Assembly: GCA_001829505.1 (NCBI GenBank)
Contig: MIBK01000037.1
Location: forward strand, 3,632 to 11,026
Reading direction: 5' to 3'
DNA length: 7,395 nucleotides
Origin: Spirochaetes bacterium RBG_16_67_19
GTDB lineage: Bacteria; Spirochaetota; Spirochaetia; SZUA-6; DRHE01
The position numbers and the translations under genes were made by a program. This document shows, piece after piece, positions 1 to 5,676 of the stretch. The notes beneath the pieces were generated by a model, which was not told where the DNA came from, made no database searches, and saw nothing but the letters and a program-made list of their open reading frames with translations. The number at the start of each line of letters is the position of its first letter. Position 1 is the first letter of the stretch.

Positions 1-1
1 C

Positions 2-964
2 GCACCGGCCGCGGCCGGCGGGCCCCCGCCGCCGGCGACCCGTGAAGTCCTGGCCCGTAGGGGGGACACTGTGGTGATCGACCTGGAAGGCCGGGGCTGG
101 CTGCTGCTGCCGGGGGACCGGCGGGGGGTCAGCTTCCTGGGTTCACAGTCCGGCCCGCAGCGCATTTCCTTCTCCTTCAAGGCGCTGGAGTTAGGGGAGT
201 ACGAGCTGGCTTTCCAGCTCCAGGACAATGCCCGCGGGGCGGCCACCGGAGAGGTGGTGCGCCTGAAGGTGCTGCGGGATGAGCAGTTCCGCGAAATGCT
301 GGCCGCCAAGGAGGGGCAGGGAGCCGTTCAGGGAGCAGGGCAGGGGGGCGGACCGCCCCCGGAGGTTGCGGACCCTGCCCGGCTGCTGAAGGCCGAGAGG
401 CTGTTCGCCGGAGGATACTACGATCTGGCCCTGCCCGAGTACCTGGCCATCTACCGGGAAGCCGATCCCCTGTTGAACGACCGGCTGGCCGCGATCTACC
501 TCCAGAAGGGGGAAGCCGCCGCCGCCGCGAAGTTCTATGACCGCAACCTGGCCTCCGCGCCTCCGTTCGGCCGCAACGCGATCGTCGGCCTGGTGCGGGC
601 CGGCCTGGCGATGGCCTCCCCGGAGCTGGTGCTCCAGCACCTTCCGGCACTGCTGGAGCTGCCCCCGGAGGAAACGCGGGCCGAGCTGCTGGGAGTGGCC
701 CGCTTCGCGGCTTCCCAGGGGCGCCACGAGCTGGCCCTGGACATATTGACCCAATACCTGCGGCGCTTCCCCCGGGGGGTCGGGCTGGACGCGGCCTACT
801 TCCAGCTGGCCCGGCTTTACGAGCTGGAATCCCCCCTGCGGGACGTGCGTCTGGCGCGGGAATATTATAGAAAAGTATACGAGGAGTTCCCGGAAAGCGA
901 GCACGCGGGGGAGGCGCGCCGCCGGATCCTGTACCTGGACCGCTATTTTTTCCACGTCCAGTGA
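2..964 (+). CDS. TPR-repeat envelope protein, 5'-truncated
   Basis: The frame is open to the left window edge, so the N-terminus is missing; a GTG at 71 is probably internal because in-frame coding character (a Pro/Ala-rich stretch, then TREVLARRGDT) continues upstream of it. About 320 residues are visible. In order they are: a Pro/Ala/Gly linker (first 11 residues); a beta-rich domain of about 80 residues with alternating hydrophobics (GRGWLLLPGD, then an aromatic-rich GEYELAFQLQD stretch); a Gly/Gln/Pro linker near 310-365; and an all-helical C-terminal part with TPR-like pairs, for example YYDLALPEYLAIY and AREYYRKVYEEFPES. The last repeat resembles BamD/YbgF-type TPRs. Such proteins usually act as scaffolds in the periplasm or at the outer membrane, but no signal peptide is visible because the start is missing. 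The gene ends 45 bp before ffh and seems to be transcribed separately. The specific function is unknown; a TPR scaffold is likely. Confidence 0.75.
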   Translation, partial: APAAAGGPPPPATREVLARRGDTVVIDLEGRGWLLLPGDRRGVSFLGSQSGPQRISFSFKALELGEYELAFQLQDNARGAATGEVVRLKVLRDEQFREMLAAKEGQGAVQGAGQGGGPPPEVADPARLLKAERLFAGGYYDLALPEYLAIYREADPLLNDRLAAIYLQKGEAAAAAKFYDRNLASAPPFGRNAIVGLVRAGLAMASPELVLQHLPALLELPPEETRAELLGVARFAASQGRHELALDILTQYLRRFPRGVGLDAAYFQLARLYELESPLRDVRLAREYYRKVYEEFPESEHAGEARRRILYLDRYFFHVQ

Positions 965-969
965 GCGCG

Positions 970-998
970 TTGACAAGGCCGGGGATTCACAGTATACA
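970..998 (+). promoter_or_regulatory. Sigma70-type promoter for the ffh operon
   Basis: A perfect -35 hexamer TTGACA (970-975) is followed by a 17-bp spacer and a -10-like TATACA (993-998). It lies in a conspicuously AT-richer patch just after the stop of the upstream gene. Transcription would be expected to start near 1004-1007, only 3-6 bases before the ffh ATG. The hexamers and spacing are seen directly; activity is inferred. Confidence 0.65.
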
Positions 999-1009
999 TT
1001 TACAGGCCT

Positions 1010-2347
1010 ATGCTTGAACGTCTCGCCGACAAGCTGACCGACATCATGCGTCAGGTCGCAGGGAAAGCCAGTATCTCCGAGCGCAACGTCCAGGACGCGA
1101 TCTCCGAGATCAAGGTGGCCCTGCTGGAGGCGGACGTCAACCTGCGGGTCGTGCGGCGCTTCGTGAACCGGACCACCGAGGAAGCCCTCGGGGAGAAGGT
1201 CCTGCGCTCGGTGTCCCCGGGCCAGCAGTTCATCAAGCTCGTGCACGACAAGCTGGTCGAGCTTCTGGGCGACAGCCGGCAGGAGCTCAAGCTCAAGGGC
1301 ACGGACACCCAGTCGGTGATCCTGCTGCTGGGCCTGCAGGGTTCGGGCAAGACGACCACCGCCGCCAAGCTGGCCGCCCTGCTGAAGAAACAGAACCGCC
1401 GGCCGCTGCTGGTGGCCGCGGACCTGCGCCGGCCCGCCGCCGCGGAGCAGCTGGCCGTGCTGGCAGGGCAGGCGGGCGTGGCCGTGCACCGGGAGGACGG
1501 CAGCGATCCGGTGCGCGTGGTGCGCAACGCGCTGGAGATGGCCCGCCGGGAGCAATATGACACGGTGGTGGTGGACACCTCCGGGCGGCTGTCCATCGAC
1601 GCGGAGATGATGGACGAGATCGAGGCGGTGAAGAAGGCCGCCCAGCCCGACGAGCTGCTGCTGGTGGCCGACGCCATGACCGGGCAGTCGGCGGTGGACA
1701 TCGCCCAGGCCTTCGACCAGCGCCTGGGCCTGACCGGCGTGATCCTGAGCAAGTTCGACTCGGATACGCGGGGCGGCGCCGCCCTGTCGATCAAGAGCGT
1801 CACCGGCAAGCCGATCAAGTTCATCGGCACTGGGGAGAAGCTCACCGCGCTGGAGCCCTTCTACCCTGAGCGCATGGCCACGCGCATCCTGGGCATGGGC
1901 GACGTGGTCACCCTGGTGGAGAAGGCCCAGGAAACCATCGACGCCACGGAGGCCGCCGAGCTGGCCGAAAAGATGGTCCGGGAGACCTTCACCCTCCAGG
2001 ACTACCTGGAGCAGTTCCGGCGGATGCGCAAGATGGGCAGCATGCAGTCCCTGCTGGAGATGATCCCTGGGGCGCGGGGGGCGATCGACCCGGACTCCAT
2101 CGACGAGAGGGATCTGAAGAAAGAGGAGGCGATCATCCTGTCCATGACCCCTGGGGAGAGGGGCAATTACCGGATGATCGGGCCGGGGCGCCGCACGCGC
2201 ATCGCCCGCGGCAGCGGCACCGCGGTGTTCGAGGTGAACAAGCTGCTGAAGAAGTTCGAGAAAACCAAGCTGATGATGAAGAAAATAAGCAAGAACAGGA
2301 AAGCCCAGGAGACGCTGCTTTCCCAGTTCGCCAAAGGGAAGATCTGA
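1010..2347 (+). CDS. ffh: Signal recognition particle GTPase Ffh (SRP54)
   Basis: Protein component of the signal recognition particle. It binds 4.5S RNA and signal peptides of nascent membrane proteins and delivers ribosomes to FtsY at the membrane. The 445-residue length is normal. Visible parts are the N domain (1-95) with the typical MLERLADKL start; the GTPase G domain with P-loop GLQGSGKTT (108-116), DLRRPAA (138-144), DTSGRL (189-194), G4 SKFD (247-250) and GTGEK (273-277); and the M domain from about 300 with FRRMRKMGSM, SMTPGER and the RNA-binding signature RRTRIARGSGT (404-414). G3 has Ser where many Ffh have Ala, and G4 begins with Ser rather than Thr; both are conservative changes. 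The ATG at 1010 gives the canonical N-terminus but has no Shine-Dalgarno sequence: the preceding bases are pyrimidine-mixed (TTTACAGGCCT). With the promoter at 970-998 the message should be almost leaderless. First gene of the operon. Confidence 0.97.
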   Translation: MLERLADKLTDIMRQVAGKASISERNVQDAISEIKVALLEADVNLRVVRRFVNRTTEEALGEKVLRSVSPGQQFIKLVHDKLVELLGDSRQELKLKGTDTQSVILLLGLQGSGKTTTAAKLAALLKKQNRRPLLVAADLRRPAAAEQLAVLAGQAGVAVHREDGSDPVRVVRNALEMARREQYDTVVVDTSGRLSIDAEMMDEIEAVKKAAQPDELLLVADAMTGQSAVDIAQAFDQRLGLTGVILSKFDSDTRGGAALSIKSVTGKPIKFIGTGEKLTALEPFYPERMATRILGMGDVVTLVEKAQETIDATEAAELAEKMVRETFTLQDYLEQFRRMRKMGSMQSLLEMIPGARGAIDPDSIDERDLKKEEAIILSMTPGERGNYRMIGPGRRTRIARGSGTAVFEVNKLLKKFEKTKLMMKKISKNRKAQETLLSQFAKGKI

Positions 2348-2352
2348 GGAGG
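2347..2352 (+). promoter_or_regulatory. Ribosome binding site of rpsP
   Basis: AGGAGG at 2347-2352 is a full anti-16S match, 7 bases before the GTG at 2360. It fixes that GTG as the rpsP start and overlaps the last base of the ffh stop codon. Confidence 0.85.
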
Positions 2353-2359
2353 ATACCCG

Positions 2360-2611
2360 GTGAGTGTTCGTATCAGGCTGAAAAGGTTCGGGACCAAGCA
2401 TCGGCCCTACTATCGCATCGTGGTGACGGATTCGCGCAACCCGCGCGACGGCCGGACCCTCGAAGAGGTCGGTTTCTACCATCCGATCGAAATCGCCGAG
2501 AAGCAGATTTCGGTCCAGGAGGATCGCATCCGCGAATGGCTGGGCAAGGGCGCCCGGCCCAGCGACACGGTCAGGAAGCTGCTGAACAACATCAACTTCC
2601 GCATCGCCTGA
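2360..2611 (+). CDS. rpsP: 30S ribosomal protein S16
   Basis: Small-subunit protein that binds 16S rRNA and is needed for 30S assembly. The 83-residue product has the full S16 signature: an N-terminal basic strand [10 protein letters not shown], then [25 protein letters not shown] (residues 16-40, shown in pieces: [21 protein letters not shown]), and a C-terminal helix [17 protein letters not shown]. The start is GTG with a strong AGGAGG site 7 bases upstream. It begins 12 bases after the ffh stop, and khpA starts 14 bases after its own stop, as in the conserved rpsP-khpA-rimM-trmD-rplS order of many bacteria. Identification is secure. Confidence 0.97.
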   Translation: MSVRIRLKRFGTKHRPYYRIVVTDSRNPRDGRTLEEVGFYHPIEIAEKQISVQEDRIREWLGKGARPSDTVRKLLNNINFRIA

Positions 2612-2625
2612 GGGAGCTGAGGGCC

Positions 2626-2859
2626 GTGGAAAAGGAGCTGGTGGAATACATCGCCAAGTCCCTGGTGGACGATCCCGGCGGGGTGGCAGTGAACGTCATA
2701 GAGGGGGAGAAGTCGACCATCCTGGAGCTGAAGGTGGCGGAGGCGGATATCGGCAAGGTGATCGGCAAGCACGGGCGCATCGCCAAGGCGGTGCGCACCA
2801 TCCTGAGCGCCGCCTCCTCCAAGAGCGGCAAGAGGGTCGTTCTCGAGATCCTGGATTGA
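2626..2859 (+). CDS. khpA: KH-domain RNA-binding protein KhpA
   Basis: A single type II KH domain of 77 residues, homologous to KhpA (YlqC), which in Gram-positive bacteria pairs with KhpB/Jag and binds RNA. The GxxG loop is clear as VIGKHGRIAKAVRTIL (GKHG near residues 46-49), with flanking strands that include VNVIEGEKSTILELKV. I place the start at the GTG at 2626, giving the family-typical N-terminus MEKELVEYIAKSLVDDP. It is preceded by GAGGGAG (2610-2616), 9 bases away. A longer frame opening at 2536 would add about 30 residues read out of frame from the rpsP 3' end and is not believable. The stop overlaps the rimM start. Target RNAs cannot be read from the sequence. Confidence 0.92.
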   Translation: MEKELVEYIAKSLVDDPGGVAVNVIEGEKSTILELKVAEADIGKVIGKHGRIAKAVRTILSAASSKSGKRVVLEILD

Positions 2860-3359
2860 CCGAGCGCTTGGCGGCGGGCCTGATCCGCGGCGCGCATGGA
2901 CTGCAGGGCTTCCTGAAGGTGCGCAGCCTGTCGGGCGAGGACGGGCACTTCTACCGCCTGGCCCGCTGTTACCTGCGCCGGGGCCAGGAGTTCCTGCCTT
3001 ACCAGGTGGAGGCGGTGAAGGGCCGGGGCAGAGAGCTGTCGGTGAAGCTGGCCGGGATATCCACGCCGGAGGCGGCGGCCGCCCTGAACGGCCTGGAGAT
3101 CTGGGTGGACCGGGCGGACGCCAGCCCCCTGGGCGAAGGGGAGTACTACCTGGCCGACCTTTGCCGGTGCCGGTTGTTCCGGGGGGACGAAGAGCTGGGC
3201 AGGGTGGTGAGCGTTTGCGAGACGGGGGCCGCGAACCTGCTGGAAGTGGAGGACAAGGACGGCCGCCGTTTCCTGGTCCCCTTCAGCGGTGGTTTCCTGG
3301 GCGAGGTCGACGTGGCCGGCGGGCGCATAGCCCTGCGGGAGGACGTCGAACTGCCGTGA
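2856..3359 (+). CDS. rimM: 16S rRNA processing / 30S maturation factor RimM
   Basis: Assembly factor for the 30S head that binds S19 and aids late 16S rRNA maturation. The 167 residues are normal for the family. The N-terminal RimM domain carries the motif GLIRGAHGLQGFLKV (8-22). The C-terminal PRC-barrel region begins at EGEYYLADLCRC (94-105) and continues through ELGRVVSV (113-120), NLLEVED (127-133) and a VPF motif (141-143). The usual YYW/DLIGC is here YYLADLCRC, a mild divergence. The start is a TTG at 2856 that overlaps the khpA stop (TTGA), with no strong Shine-Dalgarno of its own, so reinitiation after khpA is likely. A second in-frame TTG at 2868 would drop four residues and cannot be excluded. 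Confidence 0.94.
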   Translation: MTERLAAGLIRGAHGLQGFLKVRSLSGEDGHFYRLARCYLRRGQEFLPYQVEAVKGRGRELSVKLAGISTPEAAAALNGLEIWVDRADASPLGEGEYYLADLCRCRLFRGDEELGRVVSVCETGAANLLEVEDKDGRRFLVPFSGGFLGEVDVAGGRIALREDVELP

Positions 3360-4117
3360 TCTTTTACATCCTGACGCTTTTCCCGGAAGTCTTCGAGGGC
3401 TACCGCCGGGCCTCGATCCTGGGCCGGGCGGAGGAGCAGGGCCAGGTGTCGATGAGGCTGGTGAACATCCGGGACTTCGCCCGCGACCGGCACCGCACCT
3501 GCGACGACTACACCTACGGCGGCGGGGCCGGGATGGTGCTGAAGCCGGCCCCCCTGGCCGAGGCGCTGCGCTCGATTCCCGCGGTGCGCGAGCGGGCCGG
3601 CCGGGGCTCCGGCGAGGGGCAGGAGCCGGGGGCGAGGGTCGTCTATCTGACCCCTTCCGGCAGGCCGTGGAGCCAGGCCCTGGCCGAGCAGGCTGCGCGG
3701 GAAAGCGAGATCGTGCTGCTGTGCGGCCGCTACGAAGGCATCGACCAGAGGATCGTGGATGCCTTCGTGACCGACGAGATCTCCGTAGGGGACTACGTGC
3801 TGGCCGGCGGCGAGGTGGCCGCCATGGTCCTGGTGGACACCGTGGTGCGCCTGGTCGAGGGGGTGATCAAGGCGCAATCCCTGGCCGAGGAGAGCTTCCG
3901 GCAGGGACTGCTGGAGTACCCCCAGTATACGCGGCCGGCGCAGTTCGAGGGGCGCCGGGTGCCCGAGGTGCTGCTCGGGGGCGACCACGCCCGCATCGAG
4001 CGCTGGCGCCTGGAGCAGAGCGTGGCGAAGACATTGCGCAACCGGCCGGAGCTGCTCCGCAGCCGGGAGTTGCCGTCCGAGGTGGCGGCCATCATGAAGG
4101 AGTTGGAACATGGATAA
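3356..4117 (+). CDS. trmD: tRNA (guanine-N1)-methyltransferase TrmD
   Basis: SPOUT-family enzyme that uses SAM to make m1G37 in tRNAs reading CNN and some other codons, preventing +1 frameshifting; it works as a homodimer. The 253 residues contain all key motifs: [14 protein letters not shown] at the N-terminus, [15 protein letters not shown] (50-64), the trefoil-knot segments [13 protein letters not shown] (95-107) and [12 protein letters not shown] (121-132), then [13 protein letters not shown] (141-153) with the conserved Asp of GDY, and [11 protein letters not shown] (184-194) in the C-terminal tRNA-binding part. The start is the GTG at 3356, overlapping the rimM stop as GTGA. An upstream in-frame start at 3161 would add 65 residues of Gly/Arg-rich out-of-frame rimM sequence and is rejected. 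GGGAGG at 3337-3342 lies 13 bases upstream, rather far, so coupling to rimM is probable. Confidence 0.97.
   Translation: MIFYILTLFPEVFEGYRRASILGRAEEQGQVSMRLVNIRDFARDRHRTCDDYTYGGGAGMVLKPAPLAEALRSIPAVRERAGRGSGEGQEPGARVVYLTPSGRPWSQALAEQAARESEIVLLCGRYEGIDQRIVDAFVTDEISVGDYVLAGGEVAAMVLVDTVVRLVEGVIKAQSLAEESFRQGLLEYPQYTRPAQFEGRRVPEVLLGGDHARIERWRLEQSVAKTLRNRPELLRSRELPSEVAAIMKELEHG
4097..4102 (+). promoter_or_regulatory. Ribosome binding site of rplS
   Basis: AAGGAG at 4097-4102, inside the last codons of trmD, is 7 bases before the ATG at 4110. It supports an 8-base overlap between trmD and rplS and gives rplS its own initiation signal, fitting its need for higher expression than trmD. Confidence 0.75.
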
Positions 4118-4466
4118 GATCAAAGCCATCGAGGCGGAGTACACCCGCAGCGACCTGCCGGCCTTCGATTCCGGGGATACCCTGCGGGTGCACTACAAGA
4201 TCGTCGAGGGCAAGACCGAACGGGTGCAGGTGTTCGAGGGCCTGTGCATCGCCAGGAAGCGCTCGGGGGGCCGGAAGACCTTCACCGTGCGGAAGATCTC
4301 TTACGGCGTCGGCGTGGAGCGGATCTTCCCCCTGGCTTCCCCCCGCATCCACAAGATCGAAGTCATGCGCCACGGCAAGGTGCGCCGCGCCAAGCTGTAC
4401 TACATCCGCCAGCGTCAGGGCAAGTCCGCCAAGGTGGAAGAGCTGATCCAGAAAAAGGAAGGCTAA
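4110..4466 (+). CDS. rplS: 50S ribosomal protein L19
   Basis: Large-subunit protein at the 30S-50S interface. The 118-residue product shows the L19 pattern throughout: [26 protein letters not shown] (residues 19-44, pieces FDSGDTLRV and [13 protein letters not shown]), the basic [19 protein letters not shown], and the diagnostic [28 protein letters not shown] near 71-98 (pieces SPRIHKIEV and [10 protein letters not shown]). A Lys-rich C-terminal tail (residues 99-118) follows. The ATG at 4110 lies in the 3' end of trmD. Identification is secure. In many genomes rnhB follows rplS; here a FliK-like gene follows after six bases. Confidence 0.97.
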   Translation: MDKIKAIEAEYTRSDLPAFDSGDTLRVHYKIVEGKTERVQVFEGLCIARKRSGGRKTFTVRKISYGVGVERIFPLASPRIHKIEVMRHGKVRRAKLYYIRQRQGKSAKVEELIQKKEG

Positions 4467-4472
4467 GCCGCC

Positions 4473-5417
4473 ATGCTCGCCGGCCCGCAGCCCTTCAGCC
4501 TTCGCCTGGACAGGCCATTGGGGCCGGGCTTTCGCGCGGGCGCCCTGCTGAGCGTGCAGGTGCTGGAGCGCCTGGAGGCGGGCCGGTGGCTGGTCAGCAT
4601 CCGGGGCAGGAGGATCCCGGTCAGCGCGGAGGTGCCGCTGGAGCCCGGGGCCCGCCTGCTGGCCAGGGTGATGGCCAGCGGAGGCCGGATTCTGCTGCGC
4701 GTGACGCAGCCCGCCGCCGGGCCCGAGACGACGCTGGCGCCCGCTCCCGCCGAGCGCATCGCCGCGGCATTCCTGGCGGCAGGCCTGAATCCCCGACCGG
4801 AACAAGTGCAGAAGGTCAGGCGCCTGCTGGAACGGCTGCGCCTGCCGTCCCAGAGCCACGCCCGGCTGGCGGTGATGCTGCTGCAGAAGGGAATGGATCT
4901 GGACTCCCCCGGTGTGGCCGAGCTGCTGGCCGATCTGGCCTACGGCCAGTCCGGCGGCCGAGGGCGGCGCCAGGCCCGGCCCTGGCCTGGTAAACCCGAG
5001 CGGCTGGCCGAGGAGCTGCGCGGTCACCTGCGGCGATCGGGCGGCGGGCAGACGGCGGCCCTGCCGCTGTTCAATCACCTGCAGATTCACCCGGAGCAGT
5101 GGTTCGTCGTCCCCTACGATTACGGCGAGGTGAGCGGCAGCATACGGCTGCGACGCCGCTCGCCGGCGGCGGAGGCGGACCGGTTGGTACTTACCACCGA
5201 CGGTCCCTGGTCCTTCGTGCTGAACCGCAAAGACGCCGGCTACCGCCTTCAGGCCATCTGCGCCGGAACGCCCGGCGCGCGGGCCCAACGGGGTTGGCGC
5301 CGACTGGCGCAGAAATTGCAAAACCTCGGTGTGGAAACTGACGATACTATACGTGGGGACGAAGGGTTCGACGGATTCTCCCTCCCGGGGGAGGCTGGTG
5401 TGGACACGGAGGGCTGA
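4473..5417 (+). CDS. FliK-like (YlqG-type) hook-length/export-switch protein
   Basis: A 314-residue protein resembling the FliK-like YlqG group rather than any enzyme. The N-terminal region (about 20-80) has a small beta-rich pattern GALLSVQVLERLEAGRWLV...VPLEPGARLLARV as in FliK-like N domains. A helical middle (95-190) is rich in Arg and Leu. The C-terminal part (about 195-290) follows the Flg_hook pattern: WFVVPYDYGEVSGSIRLRRR, then DRLVLTTDGPWSFVLN, then helix RGWRRLAQKLQNLGVETDD, ending in FDGFSLPGEAGVDTEG. FliK controls flagellar hook length by touching the cytoplasmic FlhB domain. The next gene here is a stand-alone FlhB C-domain, which strongly supports the FliK call. The start is the ATG at 4473, six bases after rplS; AAGGAAGG near 4455-4462 is about 10 bases upstream. 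The similarity is pattern-level and recalled, so function is inferred. It may serve flagella or only resemble FliK. Confidence 0.6.
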   Translation: MLAGPQPFSLRLDRPLGPGFRAGALLSVQVLERLEAGRWLVSIRGRRIPVSAEVPLEPGARLLARVMASGGRILLRVTQPAAGPETTLAPAPAERIAAAFLAAGLNPRPEQVQKVRRLLERLRLPSQSHARLAVMLLQKGMDLDSPGVAELLADLAYGQSGGRGRRQARPWPGKPERLAEELRGHLRRSGGGQTAALPLFNHLQIHPEQWFVVPYDYGEVSGSIRLRRRSPAAEADRLVLTTDGPWSFVLNRKDAGYRLQAICAGTPGARAQRGWRRLAQKLQNLGVETDDTIRGDEGFDGFSLPGEAGVDTEG

Positions 5418-5430
5418 GAGCTCGAGGGGG
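5378..5430 (+). other. Possible RNA hairpin/alternative pairing before flhX
   Basis: CTCCCTCCC (5378-5386) can fold on the adjacent GGGGGAGG (5387-5394; arms CCTCC/GGAGG, loop CGGG), or pair over seven positions (one G-U) with the Shine-Dalgarno-like GAGGGGG at 5424-5430 just before the flhX ATG. The complementarity is seen directly. A regulatory role is speculative, since the region also encodes the end of the FliK-like protein. Confidence 0.25.
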
Positions 5431-5676
5431 ATGGAGAAGGCCGTCGCGATCCGCTACAGCGAGGAGCTGCCCGCTCCTATCGTCCTGGCCAAGGGCCGGG
5501 GTGAGCTGGCCCGGATCATCACCAAGATCGCCGAAAGGCACGGCATCCATCTGGCCGCCGTTCCCGAGCTGGCCGACTCCCTGATCCAGCTGGAGGTCGG
5601 CAGCCTCATTCCGGAGGAGCTGTACCGGGTCATCGCCGAGCTGCTGGTCTATGTGCGGAACCTGAGAGGCAAATGA
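5431..5676 (+). CDS. flhX: Stand-alone FlhB cytoplasmic-domain protein (FlhX/YlqH type)
   Basis: An 81-residue protein corresponding to the part of FlhB/EscU/YscU export-switch proteins that lies after the autocleavage site. MEKAVAIRYSEELPAPIVLAKG matches the stretch after NPTH in FlhB (pattern HYAVALRY...APxVLAKG); next come the helix around RIITKIAERHGI and the typical PELADSLIQLEVGSLIPEELY, ending in a hydrophobic helix AELLVYVRNLR. There are no membrane segments and no NPTH motif, so it needs no cleavage. FlhX of Helicobacter and YlqH of Bacillus are known stand-alone copies. The start is the ATG at 5431, 13 bases after the FliK-like stop. GAGGGGG ends directly at the ATG, an unusually short spacing. 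An upstream in-frame GTG at 5398 is possible but would add residues with no family match. It presumably binds FliK-like proteins or export substrates in the cytoplasm. The stop overlaps the next start (ATGA). Confidence 0.85.
   Translation: MEKAVAIRYSEELPAPIVLAKGRGELARIITKIAERHGIHLAAVPELADSLIQLEVGSLIPEELYRVIAELLVYVRNLRGK

Noticed and set aside
859..880. AT-rich stretch with TATTAT and TATAG as a second promoter for ffh
   Set aside because: No -35-like hexamer at 15-19 bases upstream; the bases encode a Tyr-rich TPR helix (EYYRKVY), and a far better promoter lies at 970-998.
976..1009. Inverted repeat AGGCC (976-980)/GGCCT (1005-1009) as a terminator or operator
   Set aside because: Only five pairs with a 24-base loop and no U-run; likely chance within the promoter spacer and leader.
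191..2482. A 763-codon open frame on the minus strand antisense to the TPR gene and ffh
   Set aside because: Its product is His/Gln/Leu/Gly-rich with no recognisable motif, spans two well-supported genes and the promoter gap, and is the expected mirror of strong G/C third-position bias on the + strand.
3146..4144. Long minus-strand frame opposite trmD, and another (4092-5321) opposite rplS and the FliK-like gene
   Set aside because: Same compositional shadow effect; trmD and rplS are certain and neither antisense product has family features.
3667..4446. A 259-codon + strand frame overlapping trmD and rplS
   Set aside because: Gly/Arg/Ala-rich sequence in an alternate frame of two secure genes, typical of G+C-rich shadows.
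5329..5430. Longer N-terminus for flhX starting at 5329
   Set aside because: The extra 34 residues lie mostly in the FliK-like gene, have no FlhB similarity, and the ATG at 5431 matches the family start point.
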